The notes: generated by a model not told the origin, from the sequence alone. Shown: positions 34,615 to 43,748, counted from the first letter of the stretch. The stretch is 64,000 bases of DNA from Pelagicoccus sp. SDUM812003 (GCF_031127815.1 NZ_JARXHY010000017.1:1-64000), one strand, 5' to 3'. Numbers and translations: made by a program.

Positions 34615-34681
34615 AGCGATTCTCTTAAGGGTGAGCTAAAAGGGGGTAGGCAAACTACGCGTAAGGGCGCTAGGCTAGTCA

Positions 34682-34700
34682 ATCTCAAATCCCTTGAGAT
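34682..34700. promoter_or_regulatory. Candidate operator between the GPH symporter and RraA-like genes
   Basis: Perfect inverted repeat ATCTCAA-ATCCC-TTGAGAT (7-bp arms, 5-base spacer) in the 204-base divergent intergenic region. It overlaps an A/T-rich TATATT (34699-34704) that could be a -10 element for the rightward gene. A regulator binding here could control both genes; the identity is unknown. Confidence 0.4.
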
Positions 34701-34818
34701 ATATTCACAAGGTTTGAAGAATCGCTGCGATGCGCTGTCTTTTTTTCAACCTTGGCGACTGCCGCTCGTCTCTGCGGGCGGCGCAACGAAACCCCAAAAA
34801 CCGAAGGACACCCCGACT

Positions 34819-35649
34819 ATGATCGACAAACGCATTCTTGTTTTGGCGACAGCCTCACTCTGCGCGGCGACGACGCCCGCGTTTTCTCAGGACGACACGA
34901 AAGGCCAACCGCAAAACTATATCGAGACTCGGACCTATACCCAGGAGGAGAACGACGCGATCCTGCAGCTCTACCAAGGGCTGCGGGTGGCGGACGTTTC
35001 CGACGGCATGGATTTCGTGGGCTTGGCGGACACGGGGCTGGTGGATCCGGCCATCCACCCGGACTGGGTGGACCACGAAACCCTCAAGCATGTGTTTCGC
35101 GGCATCGCGGTGACCGCTCGCTATGTGCCCACGCAGCGGCGGGCCGGACCGGAGCCGGGCGAGGATTTCGATGCATGGGTGGGAAACTTCTACAACCAGT
35201 ATTCCTCCGAGCCCTTCGCGGATCACCTGTTTCCCGGTTCGGTGGTGGTGCTGGACGATGTGGAAACCGCTGACGTGGGGTCGATCGGCTCCTACAACAT
35301 CCTACTCTGGAAGTCGCTCGGCGCGGTCGGAGTGGTGACGGATGCGACCTCGCGTGACACCGACGAGATCGCCATGCAGGAAGTGCCGCTTTACTTGCGC
35401 AAGAAGGGGCGAGGCATTCGACCCGGGCGCAACGAAATCGAGTCCATCAACCGCCCCATCGTGGTCGGTGGCGTGCTCGTCATGCCGGGAGACGTGGTGG
35501 TGGCCGATGGCGACGGAGTGATCGTGGTGCCGCGCAAGGTGGCCAAGGACGTGGCCCAGTACGCTCACCGGATTCTGGAGGCGGACAAGGCGGGGCGCCG
35601 CGATATGTTCGAAAAGCTCGGCATGCCCATGGATCAGACGGTGGAGTAG
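34819..35649 (+). CDS. RraA-like family protein with signal peptide
   Basis: 276 residues. The start at 34819 is supported by AAGGA 10 bases upstream and by a signal peptide (1-22, ending TPAFSQ). The RraA fold follows: VADVSDGMDF, PGSVVVLDD, GVVTDATSRDTDEIA with the family R-D pair, and GGVLVMPGDVVVADGDG. Relatives include 4-hydroxy-4-methyl-2-oxoglutarate/oxaloacetate aldolases and RNase E inhibitor RraA, all cytoplasmic. An exported member suggests an extracytoplasmic aldolase or dehydratase role on sugar-derived acids; this is inference. It is divergent from the GPH symporter. Confidence 0.82.
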   Translation: MIDKRILVLATASLCAATTPAFSQDDTKGQPQNYIETRTYTQEENDAILQLYQGLRVADVSDGMDFVGLADTGLVDPAIHPDWVDHETLKHVFRGIAVTARYVPTQRRAGPEPGEDFDAWVGNFYNQYSSEPFADHLFPGSVVVLDDVETADVGSIGSYNILLWKSLGAVGVVTDATSRDTDEIAMQEVPLYLRKKGRGIRPGRNEIESINRPIVVGGVLVMPGDVVVADGDGVIVVPRKVAKDVAQYAHRILEADKAGRRDMFEKLGMPMDQTVE

Positions 35650-35690
35650 CTTGGGGCGCTCTCTCCTTGCGGAGGCGTCATGCCCAAACA

Positions 35691-35727
35691 AAAAGCCCTC
35701 GGTCTGGCGATCGAGGGCTTCGTTTTG
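35691..35727. terminator. Bidirectional terminator between the RraA-like gene and trxA
   Basis: Perfect 9-bp stem AAGCCCTCG/CGAGGGCTT (35693-35701 with 35712-35720), with T-rich flank on the right and A-rich flank on the left. It can end both the rightward RraA-like transcript and the leftward trxA transcript. Confidence 0.85.
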
Positions 35728-35756
35728 AAAGTGGGTGGCCGTCCGGCGGCGACGCT

Positions 35757-36080
35757 TTAGATGTGGGATTCGATCTTCGACTTGAGGTCGTCCTTGCCGA
35801 CCATGCCTACGATCTGCTCAACCTGTTCGCCATCCTTGAAGAGGATCAAGGTCGGTATGGCGCGCACATTGAACTTGGCAGCGATGGCGCTGTTTTCATC
35901 GACGTTCACTTTGGTGATGGCCGCTTTGCCGTCCAGTTCGCCGGCTATTTCCTCGAGCAATGGGGCGATGGCCTTGCAGGGGCCGCACCAAGGAGCCCAG
36001 AAATCCACGAGGACAGGGCCGCTCGCCTTGGCGATCGCGTCGTTGAAGCTTTGTTCGTTCAGGTTGATGATGTCTGCCAT
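35757..36080 (-). CDS. trxA: Thioredoxin
   Basis: 107 residues, the standard size. FWAPWCGPCKAIAPL holds the redox pair C32/C35. The cis-proline region is AIPTLILFKDGEQV and the C-terminal helix contains VGMVGKDDLKSKI. It reduces protein disulfides in the cytoplasm. The gene starts two bases after the stop codon of the small membrane-protein gene 36083-36349, so it is probably translated from the scpA-containing transcript, possibly with its own promoter as well. It ends at a bidirectional terminator. Confidence 0.95.
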   Translation of the reverse strand: MADIINLNEQSFNDAIAKASGPVLVDFWAPWCGPCKAIAPLLEEIAGELDGKAAITKVNVDENSAIAAKFNVRAIPTLILFKDGEQVEQIVGMVGKDDLKSKIESHI

Positions 36081-36082
36081 GA

Positions 36083-36349
36083 TTAGAGCGTTTTAAAATA
36101 GATTAGCGCCGCAAATGCAAGCGAAGCGGTGGCGCAGAAGAGGCTGAATGCTAATTCCGCCCTCACGGGTCGCTTGTTTCGCCTGGCGGCGTACTCCTCG
36201 AGCAAAGTCAACGAATTCCCCTCCGCGTCGGCTGCAATGAGCGTCTCGCCCCGTTTGCCGCCGTCGATCTCTGTCGCCTGACGTCCGTGGGCGTCCTCGA
36301 TGGTGAGGCGCGACTGGCTAGGGGGACGATTGTCGGAGAGGCGGTTCAT
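36083..36349 (-). CDS. Small membrane protein, hypothetical
   Basis: 88 residues: a hydrophilic N-terminal part (1-62) and one C-terminal TM (about 64-84), ending FKTL, so it is probably tail-anchored. The start at 36349 was chosen because the longer frame (to 36670) is Arg-rich and overlaps two other genes. It is packed between the 88-residue ORF upstream and trxA two bases downstream. No family recognised. Confidence 0.55.
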   Translation of the reverse strand: MNRLSDNRPPSQSRLTIEDAHGRQATEIDGGKRGETLIAADAEGNSLTLLEEYAARRNKRPVRAELAFSLFCATASLAFAALIYFKTL

Positions 36350-36360
36350 GCGGGGGGATG

Positions 36361-36390
36361 GGGCGGCGTGGGCGCCACCCGGGACTGCTA
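36361..36390 (-). repeat. GC-rich palindromic repeat at a stop codon (copy D, weaker)
   Basis: After the stop codon of the 36388-36654 gene the minus strand reads CAGTCCCGGGTGGCGCCCAC and on into CGCCGCCCC. The plus-strand GGCGGCGTGG and CCAC segments match copy B, with a shorter loop. Confidence 0.35.
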
Positions 36391-36654
36391 GTCCTTGGGA
36401 CGGTTCTTTTCGATGAGCTCCGCGAGGTGCTTCTGCTCGATGTTGTTCAACTGTTTTCCTGCCCGTTTCATATCCTCGAAGGTCTTGACCACCGTCTCGG
36501 TCATTTTCTCGTGGGTTTCCTGTGAACCGCCAACGATGGAAAACTCCTCTGCTCTGGTGATGCGTTTGTGACCATCCTGATTGTCGAGGCCTATACCGAG
36601 CAAGTGCGCTTGTGTAGGTCTTTGGTCTCTCACTAGGCACTGAGCCTGACTCAA
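36388..36654 (-). CDS. Conserved small protein, translationally coupled to scpA
   Basis: 88 residues, soluble, rich in Gln, Lys and Glu, and probably helical from about 45 on. The first possible start is TTG at 36654, overlapping the scpA stop (TTGA), which suggests translational coupling; no upstream ATG is available. A later start cannot be excluded. The lack of low-complexity bias, despite overlapping other open frames, argues it is real. No family recognised; the position after scpA suggests, weakly, a chromosome-related or housekeeping role. Confidence 0.5.
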   Translation of the reverse strand: MSQAQCLVRDQRPTQAHLLGIGLDNQDGHKRITRAEEFSIVGGSQETHEKMTETVVKTFEDMKRAGKQLNNIEQKHLAELIEKNRPKD

Positions 36655-37445
36655 CCCGGAAGCTGATCAAGAACCTTTTCGTCCTCGAAGCTGAGCGTCT
36701 CGCCCCCTTCCAGGCCGGTCACGATGAAGTCGCTGAAGGCCGCGTCCTGCTGCACCTTGAGGCGCTTCAGGCGAGTGAGCTCCAGGATGGCGATGAAGGT
36801 GACGACCAGGATCTTGAGGCTGATCGGTCCGTCGAAGAGGGAGGTGAAGGTGAACTCGCGGGTGGTTTTGATCTTTTCGATCAGCAATTCCATCTGGTCC
36901 ACCACCGTGACCGCGTCGTCCTTGATCTCGCCGATGACCAGCTTTTCGGTGAGTCGGCGCAGCACGATGTTGTAGGAGTTCCAGACGGAGATCTTGTCCT
37001 CCGGCTTGAGTGGGCGAACTGGCGTCTCCTGCTTGTTGATCGAGGCGTAGTCGCGCTCCTTGAAGAGGGCGGCTCGGTCGGAAAGCTTGTCCAGAGTGTC
37101 GGCGGCTTCCTTGAACTTCTTGTATTCGAGAAGCTGGTGAACCAACTCCCAGCGCGGATCGATATCGTCGTCCTCGTCGTCTTCGGTGGAGGCGGCCCGT
37201 TTCTGTTTCGGCAGGAGCAGCCGGCTTTTGATCTCCATCAGGGTGGCGGCCATGACGAAGAAGTCGCCTGCCACCTCCAGCTTGACCTGCTGCATGCTGT
37301 TGATCACCGCCAGGTACTGGTCGAGCACCAGCTCGATGGGAATGTCGTAGACGTCGATCTCGTGCTTGCGGATAAGGAAAAGCAGAAGGTCCAGGGGGCC
37401 TTCGAAGACAGAGAGCTTTATTCTTGGGTCGGTATCCGCTTCCAC
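36651..37445 (-). CDS. scpA: Segregation and condensation protein A
   Basis: 264 residues. The N-terminal ScpA signature is SVFEGPLDLLLFLIRKHEIDVYDIPI, followed by DQYLAVIN and the DFFVMAATLMEIKSRLLLP helix. The C-terminal winged-helix part reads FIAILELTRLKRLKVQQDAAFSDF. ScpA is the kleisin that bridges SMC heads and binds ScpB in the chromosome-condensing complex. Its partner scpB is 22 kb away (59351-60253), not adjacent as in many bacteria. It lies 89 bases after the RNA methyltransferase gene in the same run. Confidence 0.93.
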   Translation of the reverse strand: MEADTDPRIKLSVFEGPLDLLLFLIRKHEIDVYDIPIELVLDQYLAVINSMQQVKLEVAGDFFVMAATLMEIKSRLLLPKQKRAASTEDDEDDDIDPRWELVHQLLEYKKFKEAADTLDKLSDRAALFKERDYASINKQETPVRPLKPEDKISVWNSYNIVLRRLTEKLVIGEIKDDAVTVVDQMELLIEKIKTTREFTFTSLFDGPISLKILVVTFIAILELTRLKRLKVQQDAAFSDFIVTGLEGGETLSFEDEKVLDQLPG

Positions 37446-37534
37446 GGGCTGAATTCACGTCTGGCGACGAGCCGCTGGCAATGCGAAATTGTTCACAAAG
37501 CGGCGCCTTGCGGCGAAAAGCGAGGCGGGCCTGG

Positions 37535-38797
37535 CTAGCGGACTCTCTTGAGGCAGGCGACGTAGAGGCCGTCGCCATTGAAGTCCTCGGGATACACGGT
37601 GATGCCGAGCCCGTGATCCTGCAGTCCGAACTGGCTGGGCAGGGGCTGGTGCTCGTACTCGGAGCTGGCTTTGAGAAACCGCTCCGTCACCGCCTCGTTT
37701 TCGAAACGACTGAGCGAGCAGGTGCAGTAGACCAGCAATCCGCCAGTTTTCACCAGGGGGGCATAGCTTTTTAGGATGGTGAACTGCTTTTCCGCGTAGT
37801 CGAAAACGTCGCGCTCGCGGGTTTGCCGCATGAGGTAGGGATGCCGGCGCCAAGTGCCCGAGCCGCTGCAGGGAGCGTCCACCAGAACGCCGTCGTACTG
37901 GCCGGAGCTGGGACGGCGATCGAGCAGCGTGATGTTGCTCAGCTCGGAGCGCTTCACCCGAGCCGACAGCTCTCGCACGGCGGAGGCTCTCGGCTCGTAG
38001 GCGTCCACTTTGCCGTAGGGTTTTAGCAGCTTGGCCAGCTGCAGGGTTTTGCCTCCGGCTCCGGCGCAGGCGTCGAGCCAATTCCCGCGAACGGGCGAGG
38101 GAATCAGGTTGAGCAGGATCTGGGAGCTGATGTCCTGGATCTCCACCATGCCGTTCAGGTAGACCGGTAGCTCGGTCAGTTTGAAGTCGGCGGGAGCGTG
38201 CAAGCAGTTAGGGACCTCCGGATGAGGGGCGATCTGCTGGGCGATTTCTGCGTTAGGAGGGGCTTTTCGCAGCTGGTCCAGCACGGTCTCCTCAGGATCG
38301 CGCTGGATGCGCAGCCAGAGCGGCGGACGAGAAATCAGCGGGAGCAAGGAGCGGATGGATACGTGCCGCTTGCAGTGGTTGGCAAACCAGTCCGGCAACA
38401 GCTCCATCAGCTGGTGGTCTTCGCGTTTCAAAACCTTGTGGCGTTTCCCTTCCGGGAGCTCGGGCGGCCTTTTGTCAGGAAGCGTTGGATACAGCGAGCT
38501 GACTTCCTCCGTAGGCGCGGCGAGACAGATCAGGGCGTTCATGAACGCGGACTGGTCCTTGTAGATCGGGTCGAGCCAAGGCAGGTAGCGCAGGTAGGTG
38601 TAGATGAGCTCGCGGTAGAGGCGACGATCCTTGGAGCCGAATTTCCCTTGGGAGCGGAAGAGCTCGTGGAGCTCGCGGCTGAAGGGTTTGCCTGGCGCCA
38701 GCAAGGTGCGGGCTCTCTCGATAAGCGAGTAGGTGATGCGTCGCTGGTTTTGCAGACGATGCATCCGGGCTTCCTTGTTCAAGGCGACTTCGCGCAT
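37535..38797 (-). CDS. RsmB/NOL1/NOP2/Sun-family RNA (cytosine-C5) methyltransferase
   Basis: 420 residues. The N-terminal 130 residues resemble the NusB-like extension of RsmB (GKFGSKDRRLYRELIYTYLRYLPW). The SAM-binding motif is DACAGAGGKT (242-251). The two cysteines used by this family are C310 in DAPCSGSGTW and the catalytic C360 in YCTCSLSRFENE. It probably methylates cytosine in 16S rRNA. The start at 38797 lacks a good ribosome binding site; Met12 (38764) is an alternative. It follows lptD by 177 bases. Confidence 0.88.
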   Translation of the reverse strand: MREVALNKEARMHRLQNQRRITYSLIERARTLLAPGKPFSRELHELFRSQGKFGSKDRRLYRELIYTYLRYLPWLDPIYKDQSAFMNALICLAAPTEEVSSLYPTLPDKRPPELPEGKRHKVLKREDHQLMELLPDWFANHCKRHVSIRSLLPLISRPPLWLRIQRDPEETVLDQLRKAPPNAEIAQQIAPHPEVPNCLHAPADFKLTELPVYLNGMVEIQDISSQILLNLIPSPVRGNWLDACAGAGGKTLQLAKLLKPYGKVDAYEPRASAVRELSARVKRSELSNITLLDRRPSSGQYDGVLVDAPCSGSGTWRRHPYLMRQTRERDVFDYAEKQFTILKSYAPLVKTGGLLVYCTCSLSRFENEAVTERFLKASSEYEHQPLPSQFGLQDHGLGITVYPEDFNGDGLYVACLKRVR

Positions 38798-38974
38798 GAT
38801 GACTGAGACGGTGTGACTGGAGGTTTGGTGGGTTGCGTCGTGAGGCGCGAAGGAAGGATGCGGCTCAGAGTGGCGAAACTGCCAGCAGGATGTGTAGCAA
38901 AAACGAAACAGCTGTCGATCTTTGACAGCGTTTTTAAGCGAGCGGGCGGGAGAGCGATCTGCGGGCTGTTTCCC

Positions 38975-41290
38975 TTATTCGTCGAAGAGGTCGATGCCGA
39001 GGCTGATGCCGAAATCGTCCTCGCGGCGGTCGCCGTCGTAGAAGCGGATCTCGTACTTCAGTCCGTAGCGTTCCAGGGCTCGCTGCATGAGGCCGATGCG
39101 CTGCTCGTAGAAGACGCCGGACTGGTCGTCGTAGCGCGTGGTGGCGTAGAGTTTGAAGTTTTCGCTGAACTGGTACTCCAGGTGGGTGAAGTACTGCTCC
39201 ATGCGCTCGTTGGTGTAGGTGGGGTAGCTATTGCCGTAGTTGGGCCAACCGAACCAATAGGTGCCCGGATCGTAGTGGTGGCCGTTGATGAAGGAGCCCG
39301 GGGCGGCCTGTTCAGCGGAGACGCCCTCCAGGAAGTGGGAGCCGAACACGATGCGCCAGTAGCCTTCGTCTCTAAATTCGATGCGGGTGTTGAGCTCCTG
39401 GTTGGAGAAGCCGTCCTCCGGATCGAGGCGAGAAAAGACGCCTACCGAGACCCAGGGCGCGGGCGTCAGCTCGAAGTCGAGATTGAGCAGCGAGTACTGT
39501 TCCTGGGCGAAATCCGATCCCTTCAGGTAGAAGTCGGTGGAGACGTCGAAACGGGCCAGGTCGCGCGATCCGCCGTCCCTGTGGCGGGTCTGTATCCGGT
39601 TTTTCACTGCAAGCCGGACCTTGTGATCTTCGGCGAGCAGGTCGGTATCGCGCCGGTTCTCGATATCGATGGATGGCAGGTAGCTGGCGAAGGCGCCGCG
39701 GTCCGCCCGAAGGATGCTTCGGCCGTAGATGGGCCCGTAGATGGCGGGATAAAAGGCGGGAAACGGTTCGCGGTCCAGGGCGTCGTCGCGCCAGAGCTCG
39801 GGCGTGTAGCGGTAGGAGATGCTGGGTTCGATGATGTGGCGGATGCCGTCGATGTTCCAGGTGCGGTTCTTGAAGTCGAAGACTCGGTAGGCCTTCATGC
39901 TCAGGTCGGCGCCGAAATCGCCGTAGGCTTTCATGCCGCTGACTTCGAAGGAATCGTAGATCGGCTCGTTTGTGTTGATATTGTAGCGAACGTAGCTCGC
40001 TTCCGCGTCTTCGTATCGGATGGCTCGGGCTCCGCCCTTGAGGCGGAAAACCACGCCGTCGCGCAGGACGTGATTCCACTCCATGCCGGAGTAGCCATCG
40101 AGCTTGGCGCCGGAGAGCTCGTCTCCGAAGGCGGTCTCGCTGCCCAGCTTGGCCGCGGAGAGAAATCCTTCCGCGGTGATACCGTGTCCGAGGGAAGTGG
40201 GGAAGACGGTGAAGCGCAGCTCCGGCAGGCGCTCGGTGTAGCTTTGAAAGTCGCCGAGGGCCGCTCGGGTGAAGAGGGAAAGCTGCCAGTTCGCTCCGTT
40301 GTAGTTGGCTTCCAGATACGAGTCCGGATCCTGCATGATGTCGAAGGAGTCCTCGTAGAAGTCGCGGGTGACTTCGGAATCGGACCAGTAGCGAGCGGCG
40401 GCTGAGAGGGAGAATCGGTTGTCCTGCCAGAACTCCTTGTGTCGCCATTCCGCGAAGTAGCGCTCGGAGTCGATCGGCATGCCGTTCAGGTCGTCGCCCG
40501 CATCGCCTTGATCGTCGATGTAGCCGGAGATGAAGGATCCGCTGAGCTGGTGGGATTCGCTTTCCGCGGTGTAGCGAGCGGCGGGGCCGAAGAGGACCCC
40601 GCGCTTGGAGGTGAGGGCCACGTTGCCGCCGAGGCGCAGGTTTCGGGTCACGGGGGCGAGGGCTTCGGCTCCGATGGACGCTCCGATGTGCCCGCTGTAG
40701 TCGAGCTTGGGCTTGAAGAGGTTGGTTTCCGCGTCCAGCGGCTGGGTGATGTTCGGGATCAGCAGAAAGGGGACCGGGCCGACCTTGAAGAAGAGGCGCT
40801 TGCCCTGCACTTCGTTCTGGTCGATCAGGGCCACTTCGCCAGCTCGGGCTTCGAAGAGGAAGGTGCCAGGCTCGCCCGGGTAGAAATTGATGTCGTGAAA
40901 GCGAAACTCGTCCGGATTTCCCTCAAGGAGGGAGCCGTCCACGTAGGCCCGGCCGTTGCCGGCGCGAAAATTCTCCACCCGGGCGTACTGCTGCTCGGGC
41001 TTGTAGATCAGGGAGTCCGCGATCAGGCGAAGGTCCTCGCGGCTGAACACCACGTTTCCCTCCGCGTTGGCCTCGCCGGTCTGCTGGTTGAAGCGGATGG
41101 AATCCGCCTGCAGCAGCCAGTCGCCAAAGATGATCTGCCCCCCGTCGGGAGCGACGATTTCCCCGGTGCGCTCGTCCAGGGAGACCGGGCCGTTGGGGTT
41201 GAGCTCCATCTCTTGGGCGAAGGAGGCGGAGGCCAGGCAAAGCAGGATCAGGGCGGCGAAGGATTTCAGGATTCGAGTAGGCGCGGACAT
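38975..41290 (-). CDS. lptD: LPS-assembly outer-membrane protein LptD
   Basis: 771 residues. A signal peptide (1-25, ending ASASFAQ) is followed by an OstA/LptA-like beta-jellyroll region (about 40-180) with repeated motifs such as GDWLLQADSIRFNQQTGEANAEGNVVF. A long beta-barrel with alternating aromatic strands reaches the C-terminal FDE. LptD with LptE inserts LPS into the outer leaflet, so the host makes LPS or a related glycolipid. No conserved cysteine pairs are obvious, unlike E. coli LptD. It is the first gene of the minus-strand housekeeping run, divergent from glgB. Confidence 0.85.
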   Translation of the reverse strand: MSAPTRILKSFAALILLCLASASFAQEMELNPNGPVSLDERTGEIVAPDGGQIIFGDWLLQADSIRFNQQTGEANAEGNVVFSREDLRLIADSLIYKPEQQYARVENFRAGNGRAYVDGSLLEGNPDEFRFHDINFYPGEPGTFLFEARAGEVALIDQNEVQGKRLFFKVGPVPFLLIPNITQPLDAETNLFKPKLDYSGHIGASIGAEALAPVTRNLRLGGNVALTSKRGVLFGPAARYTAESESHQLSGSFISGYIDDQGDAGDDLNGMPIDSERYFAEWRHKEFWQDNRFSLSAAARYWSDSEVTRDFYEDSFDIMQDPDSYLEANYNGANWQLSLFTRAALGDFQSYTERLPELRFTVFPTSLGHGITAEGFLSAAKLGSETAFGDELSGAKLDGYSGMEWNHVLRDGVVFRLKGGARAIRYEDAEASYVRYNINTNEPIYDSFEVSGMKAYGDFGADLSMKAYRVFDFKNRTWNIDGIRHIIEPSISYRYTPELWRDDALDREPFPAFYPAIYGPIYGRSILRADRGAFASYLPSIDIENRRDTDLLAEDHKVRLAVKNRIQTRHRDGGSRDLARFDVSTDFYLKGSDFAQEQYSLLNLDFELTPAPWVSVGVFSRLDPEDGFSNQELNTRIEFRDEGYWRIVFGSHFLEGVSAEQAAPGSFINGHHYDPGTYWFGWPNYGNSYPTYTNERMEQYFTHLEYQFSENFKLYATTRYDDQSGVFYEQRIGLMQRALERYGLKYEIRFYDGDRREDDFGISLGIDLFDE

Positions 41291-41537
41291 GATTAAAGGC
41301 GAGTGCTAGCTCGGCTATCTCGCGGTGGCAAGGATCAAGACGGTTGCTCTGACGGGAAGAATGGGCTAGGGTGTTGAGTCGTCAAAATTCATGGGCTAAT
41401 ACCGTAGGTAGTCCGCCGAGGCTTGGTCCGAATGCTGCTGACTCCTGGCAGTCTCTATTTGCTTTTGCCTTGAGTCTGCATAGCAATAGTGGCACTGCCT
41501 TCGTAGCTCAGCTCTCTTCTAAAACCCGAATTCTCAA

Positions 41538-43748
41538 ATGCTTATTTCGCAACAAGATCTGAAACGATTCCAAGACGCGAAAGTGGGTTCACCACACGAT
41601 CTCCTAGGAATGCATCCTTACAACAAGGGCAACAAGCGCGGCATCGTCGTGCGAGCCTTTCTCAGTGGTGTCGAAACCTGCGAGGTTGTGGACGTTTCGC
41701 GAGAGAACGGACCGCGCTACCCGATGACCAAGGTGGATGACTTGGGCTTTTTCGAGACTTTGATCGAGGATAGGGACCAGGTGTTTCGCTACCGACTGCG
41801 CTCGCAAATGCGCAACAAGGAGATTCGCCAGTTCTTCGATCCGTACTCCTTTCTGCCCACCATCAGCGACTCGGATCTGTATCTTTTCAATCAGGGAAAC
41901 GAGCACCGCGTCTACGAGAAGCTCGGCGCCCACCCGCGCGTGGTGGACGGCGTGCCGGGCGTGACCCTCGCGGTCTGGGCCCCCAACGCGGACCGCGTTT
42001 CCGTGGTCGGCGGCTTCAACGACTGGGACGGGCGCTATCACCCCATGCGCAGCCTAGGCGTCAGCGGCGTTTGGGAGCTTTTCATCCCTGGCATGGAAAA
42101 AGGAGAAGTCTACAAGTTCGAGATCAGGGCGAAGAACGGGGATGTCTTCCTCAAGACCGATCCCTACGGCAGCTATTTCGATGCTCCTCCGCACAACGCT
42201 TCCATCGTTTTCGACCACAACGACTATCAGTGGAACGACGGGCAATGGATGGAGGCCCGAGTCGATCGCCAGGCCCTCGACAAGCCCATGAGCGTCTACG
42301 AGGTTCATCTCGGCTCCTGGAAGCGTCGCTGGAACGAGGACAATCGCCCGCTTTCCTATCGCGAGCTGGCGGTCGAGCTGGCCGACTACGTGCTCGAGCA
42401 CGGCTTCACGCACGTGGAGCTGATGCCGGTGGCGGAGCACCCGTTCACCGGATCCTGGGGGTATCAGATAACTGGATACTACGCCCCGACTCACCGCTAC
42501 GGCGATCCCAACGATTTCAAGTTTTTCGTCGACTACCTGCATCAGAAGGGCATCGGCGTGCTGCTGGACTGGGTGCCGGCTCACTTCCCTCGTGACACCT
42601 TCGCCCTGCCGGGCTTCGACGGGACCTGTCTGTACGAGCACGAGGATCCTCGGCTGGGAGCCCACATGGACTGGGGAACCTTGATCTTCAACTACGGACG
42701 CCACGAGGTGCGTTGTTTTCTGGTCGCCAACGCCTTGGCCTGGCTGGAGCGCTATCACATCGACGGACTTCGCGTGGACGCGGTCGCTTCCATGCTGTAT
42801 CTCGACTACTCTCGCGACGAGGGGCAATGGATCCCCAACAAGTACGGTGGCAACGAAAATCTGGAAGCGATCGATTTCCTCAAGGAAACCAACAGGCTGG
42901 TGCACAAGTACTATCCCGGCGTGCTGATGATCGCCGAGGAGTCGACCTCCTTCTCCGGGGTGACCAAGAAGCCTGAGGATGGCGGACTTGGTTTCGACTT
43001 GAAGTGGAACATGGGCTGGATGCACGACAACATGAGCTACTTCGAGAAGGACCCCATCTATCGCAAGCATCACCAGAACAACCTCACCTTCGGCATGCTC
43101 TACCAGTATGCGGAAAATTTCATCACCGTGTTCTCGCACGATGAAGTGACTCATGGAAAGGGCTCCATGCTCATGAAGATGGGCGCGGGCAGCATTCCGG
43201 AAAAGTCGCAGAACCTGCGCGCCCTGTACGGTCACATGTGGGGCTATCCTGGCAAGAAGCTGCTTTTCATGGGCAGCGAGTTCGGTCAGTCCGAGGAATG
43301 GAGCTATGATCGAAGCCTGCAGTGGCACCTCAACGACTACATCGACCACAGCGGCATCTCGGCCCTGGTGCGCGATCTCAACGCCCTTTATCGTTCCGAG
43401 CCGGCCTTGGCCTTTTCGGACTCCGATCCGCAGGCGTTCCGCTGGATTGCGTGCTGGGATGCGGACGCTAGCGTGATCAGCTACGTGCGCAGTTCGCCGG
43501 ATGGACGCAGCAAGATCATGGTCATCGGCCACTTCACGCCTATCCTGCGCGAGTCCTATCGCATCGGTCTGCCGGCCGAGGGGCATTGGCGTGAGGTCTT
43601 GAATACGGACTCCGAATACTACGGGGGAGGCAACCGCGGAAACGTCAACGGAGTGAATTCCGAGCCGGGCGACTACGATGGGTTCTCCCAGTCCGGGCGT
43701 TTCGTGCTGCCGCCATTGTCCACCGTGATCTTCAAGTGGGAGGGCTAG
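41538..43748 (+). CDS. glgB: 1,4-alpha-glucan branching enzyme
   Basis: 736 residues, typical for GlgB. An N-terminal CBM48-like region (about 20-220, with HPRVVDGVPGVTLAVWAPNA) precedes the GH13 barrel. Predicted catalytic residues are D414 in RVDAV, E467 in IAEEST and D535 in SHDEVTHGK, offset by nine from the E. coli triad. It forms alpha-1,6 branches in glycogen. The glycogen synthase genes are not in the window. It overlaps the start of gntK by 13 bases, suggesting coupling. A weak promoter (TTGAGT, 18 bases, TAATAC at 41374-41403) may drive it. Confidence 0.95.
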   Translation: MLISQQDLKRFQDAKVGSPHDLLGMHPYNKGNKRGIVVRAFLSGVETCEVVDVSRENGPRYPMTKVDDLGFFETLIEDRDQVFRYRLRSQMRNKEIRQFFDPYSFLPTISDSDLYLFNQGNEHRVYEKLGAHPRVVDGVPGVTLAVWAPNADRVSVVGGFNDWDGRYHPMRSLGVSGVWELFIPGMEKGEVYKFEIRAKNGDVFLKTDPYGSYFDAPPHNASIVFDHNDYQWNDGQWMEARVDRQALDKPMSVYEVHLGSWKRRWNEDNRPLSYRELAVELADYVLEHGFTHVELMPVAEHPFTGSWGYQITGYYAPTHRYGDPNDFKFFVDYLHQKGIGVLLDWVPAHFPRDTFALPGFDGTCLYEHEDPRLGAHMDWGTLIFNYGRHEVRCFLVANALAWLERYHIDGLRVDAVASMLYLDYSRDEGQWIPNKYGGNENLEAIDFLKETNRLVHKYYPGVLMIAEESTSFSGVTKKPEDGGLGFDLKWNMGWMHDNMSYFEKDPIYRKHHQNNLTFGMLYQYAENFITVFSHDEVTHGKGSMLMKMGAGSIPEKSQNLRALYGHMWGYPGKKLLFMGSEFGQSEEWSYDRSLQWHLNDYIDHSGISALVRDLNALYRSEPALAFSDSDPQAFRWIACWDADASVISYVRSSPDGRSKIMVIGHFTPILRESYRIGLPAEGHWREVLNTDSEYYGGGNRGNVNGVNSEPGDYDGFSQSGRFVLPPLSTVIFKWEG

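Noticed and set aside
38813-40405. 530-residue open frame antisense to lptD
   Set aside because: Val/Gly/Ala/Asp-biased composition mirrors lptD codons; lptD itself has a signal peptide and family motifs.
42054-43586. 510-residue open frame antisense to glgB
   Set aside because: His/Val/Leu-biased shadow; glgB has all catalytic residues in its own frame.
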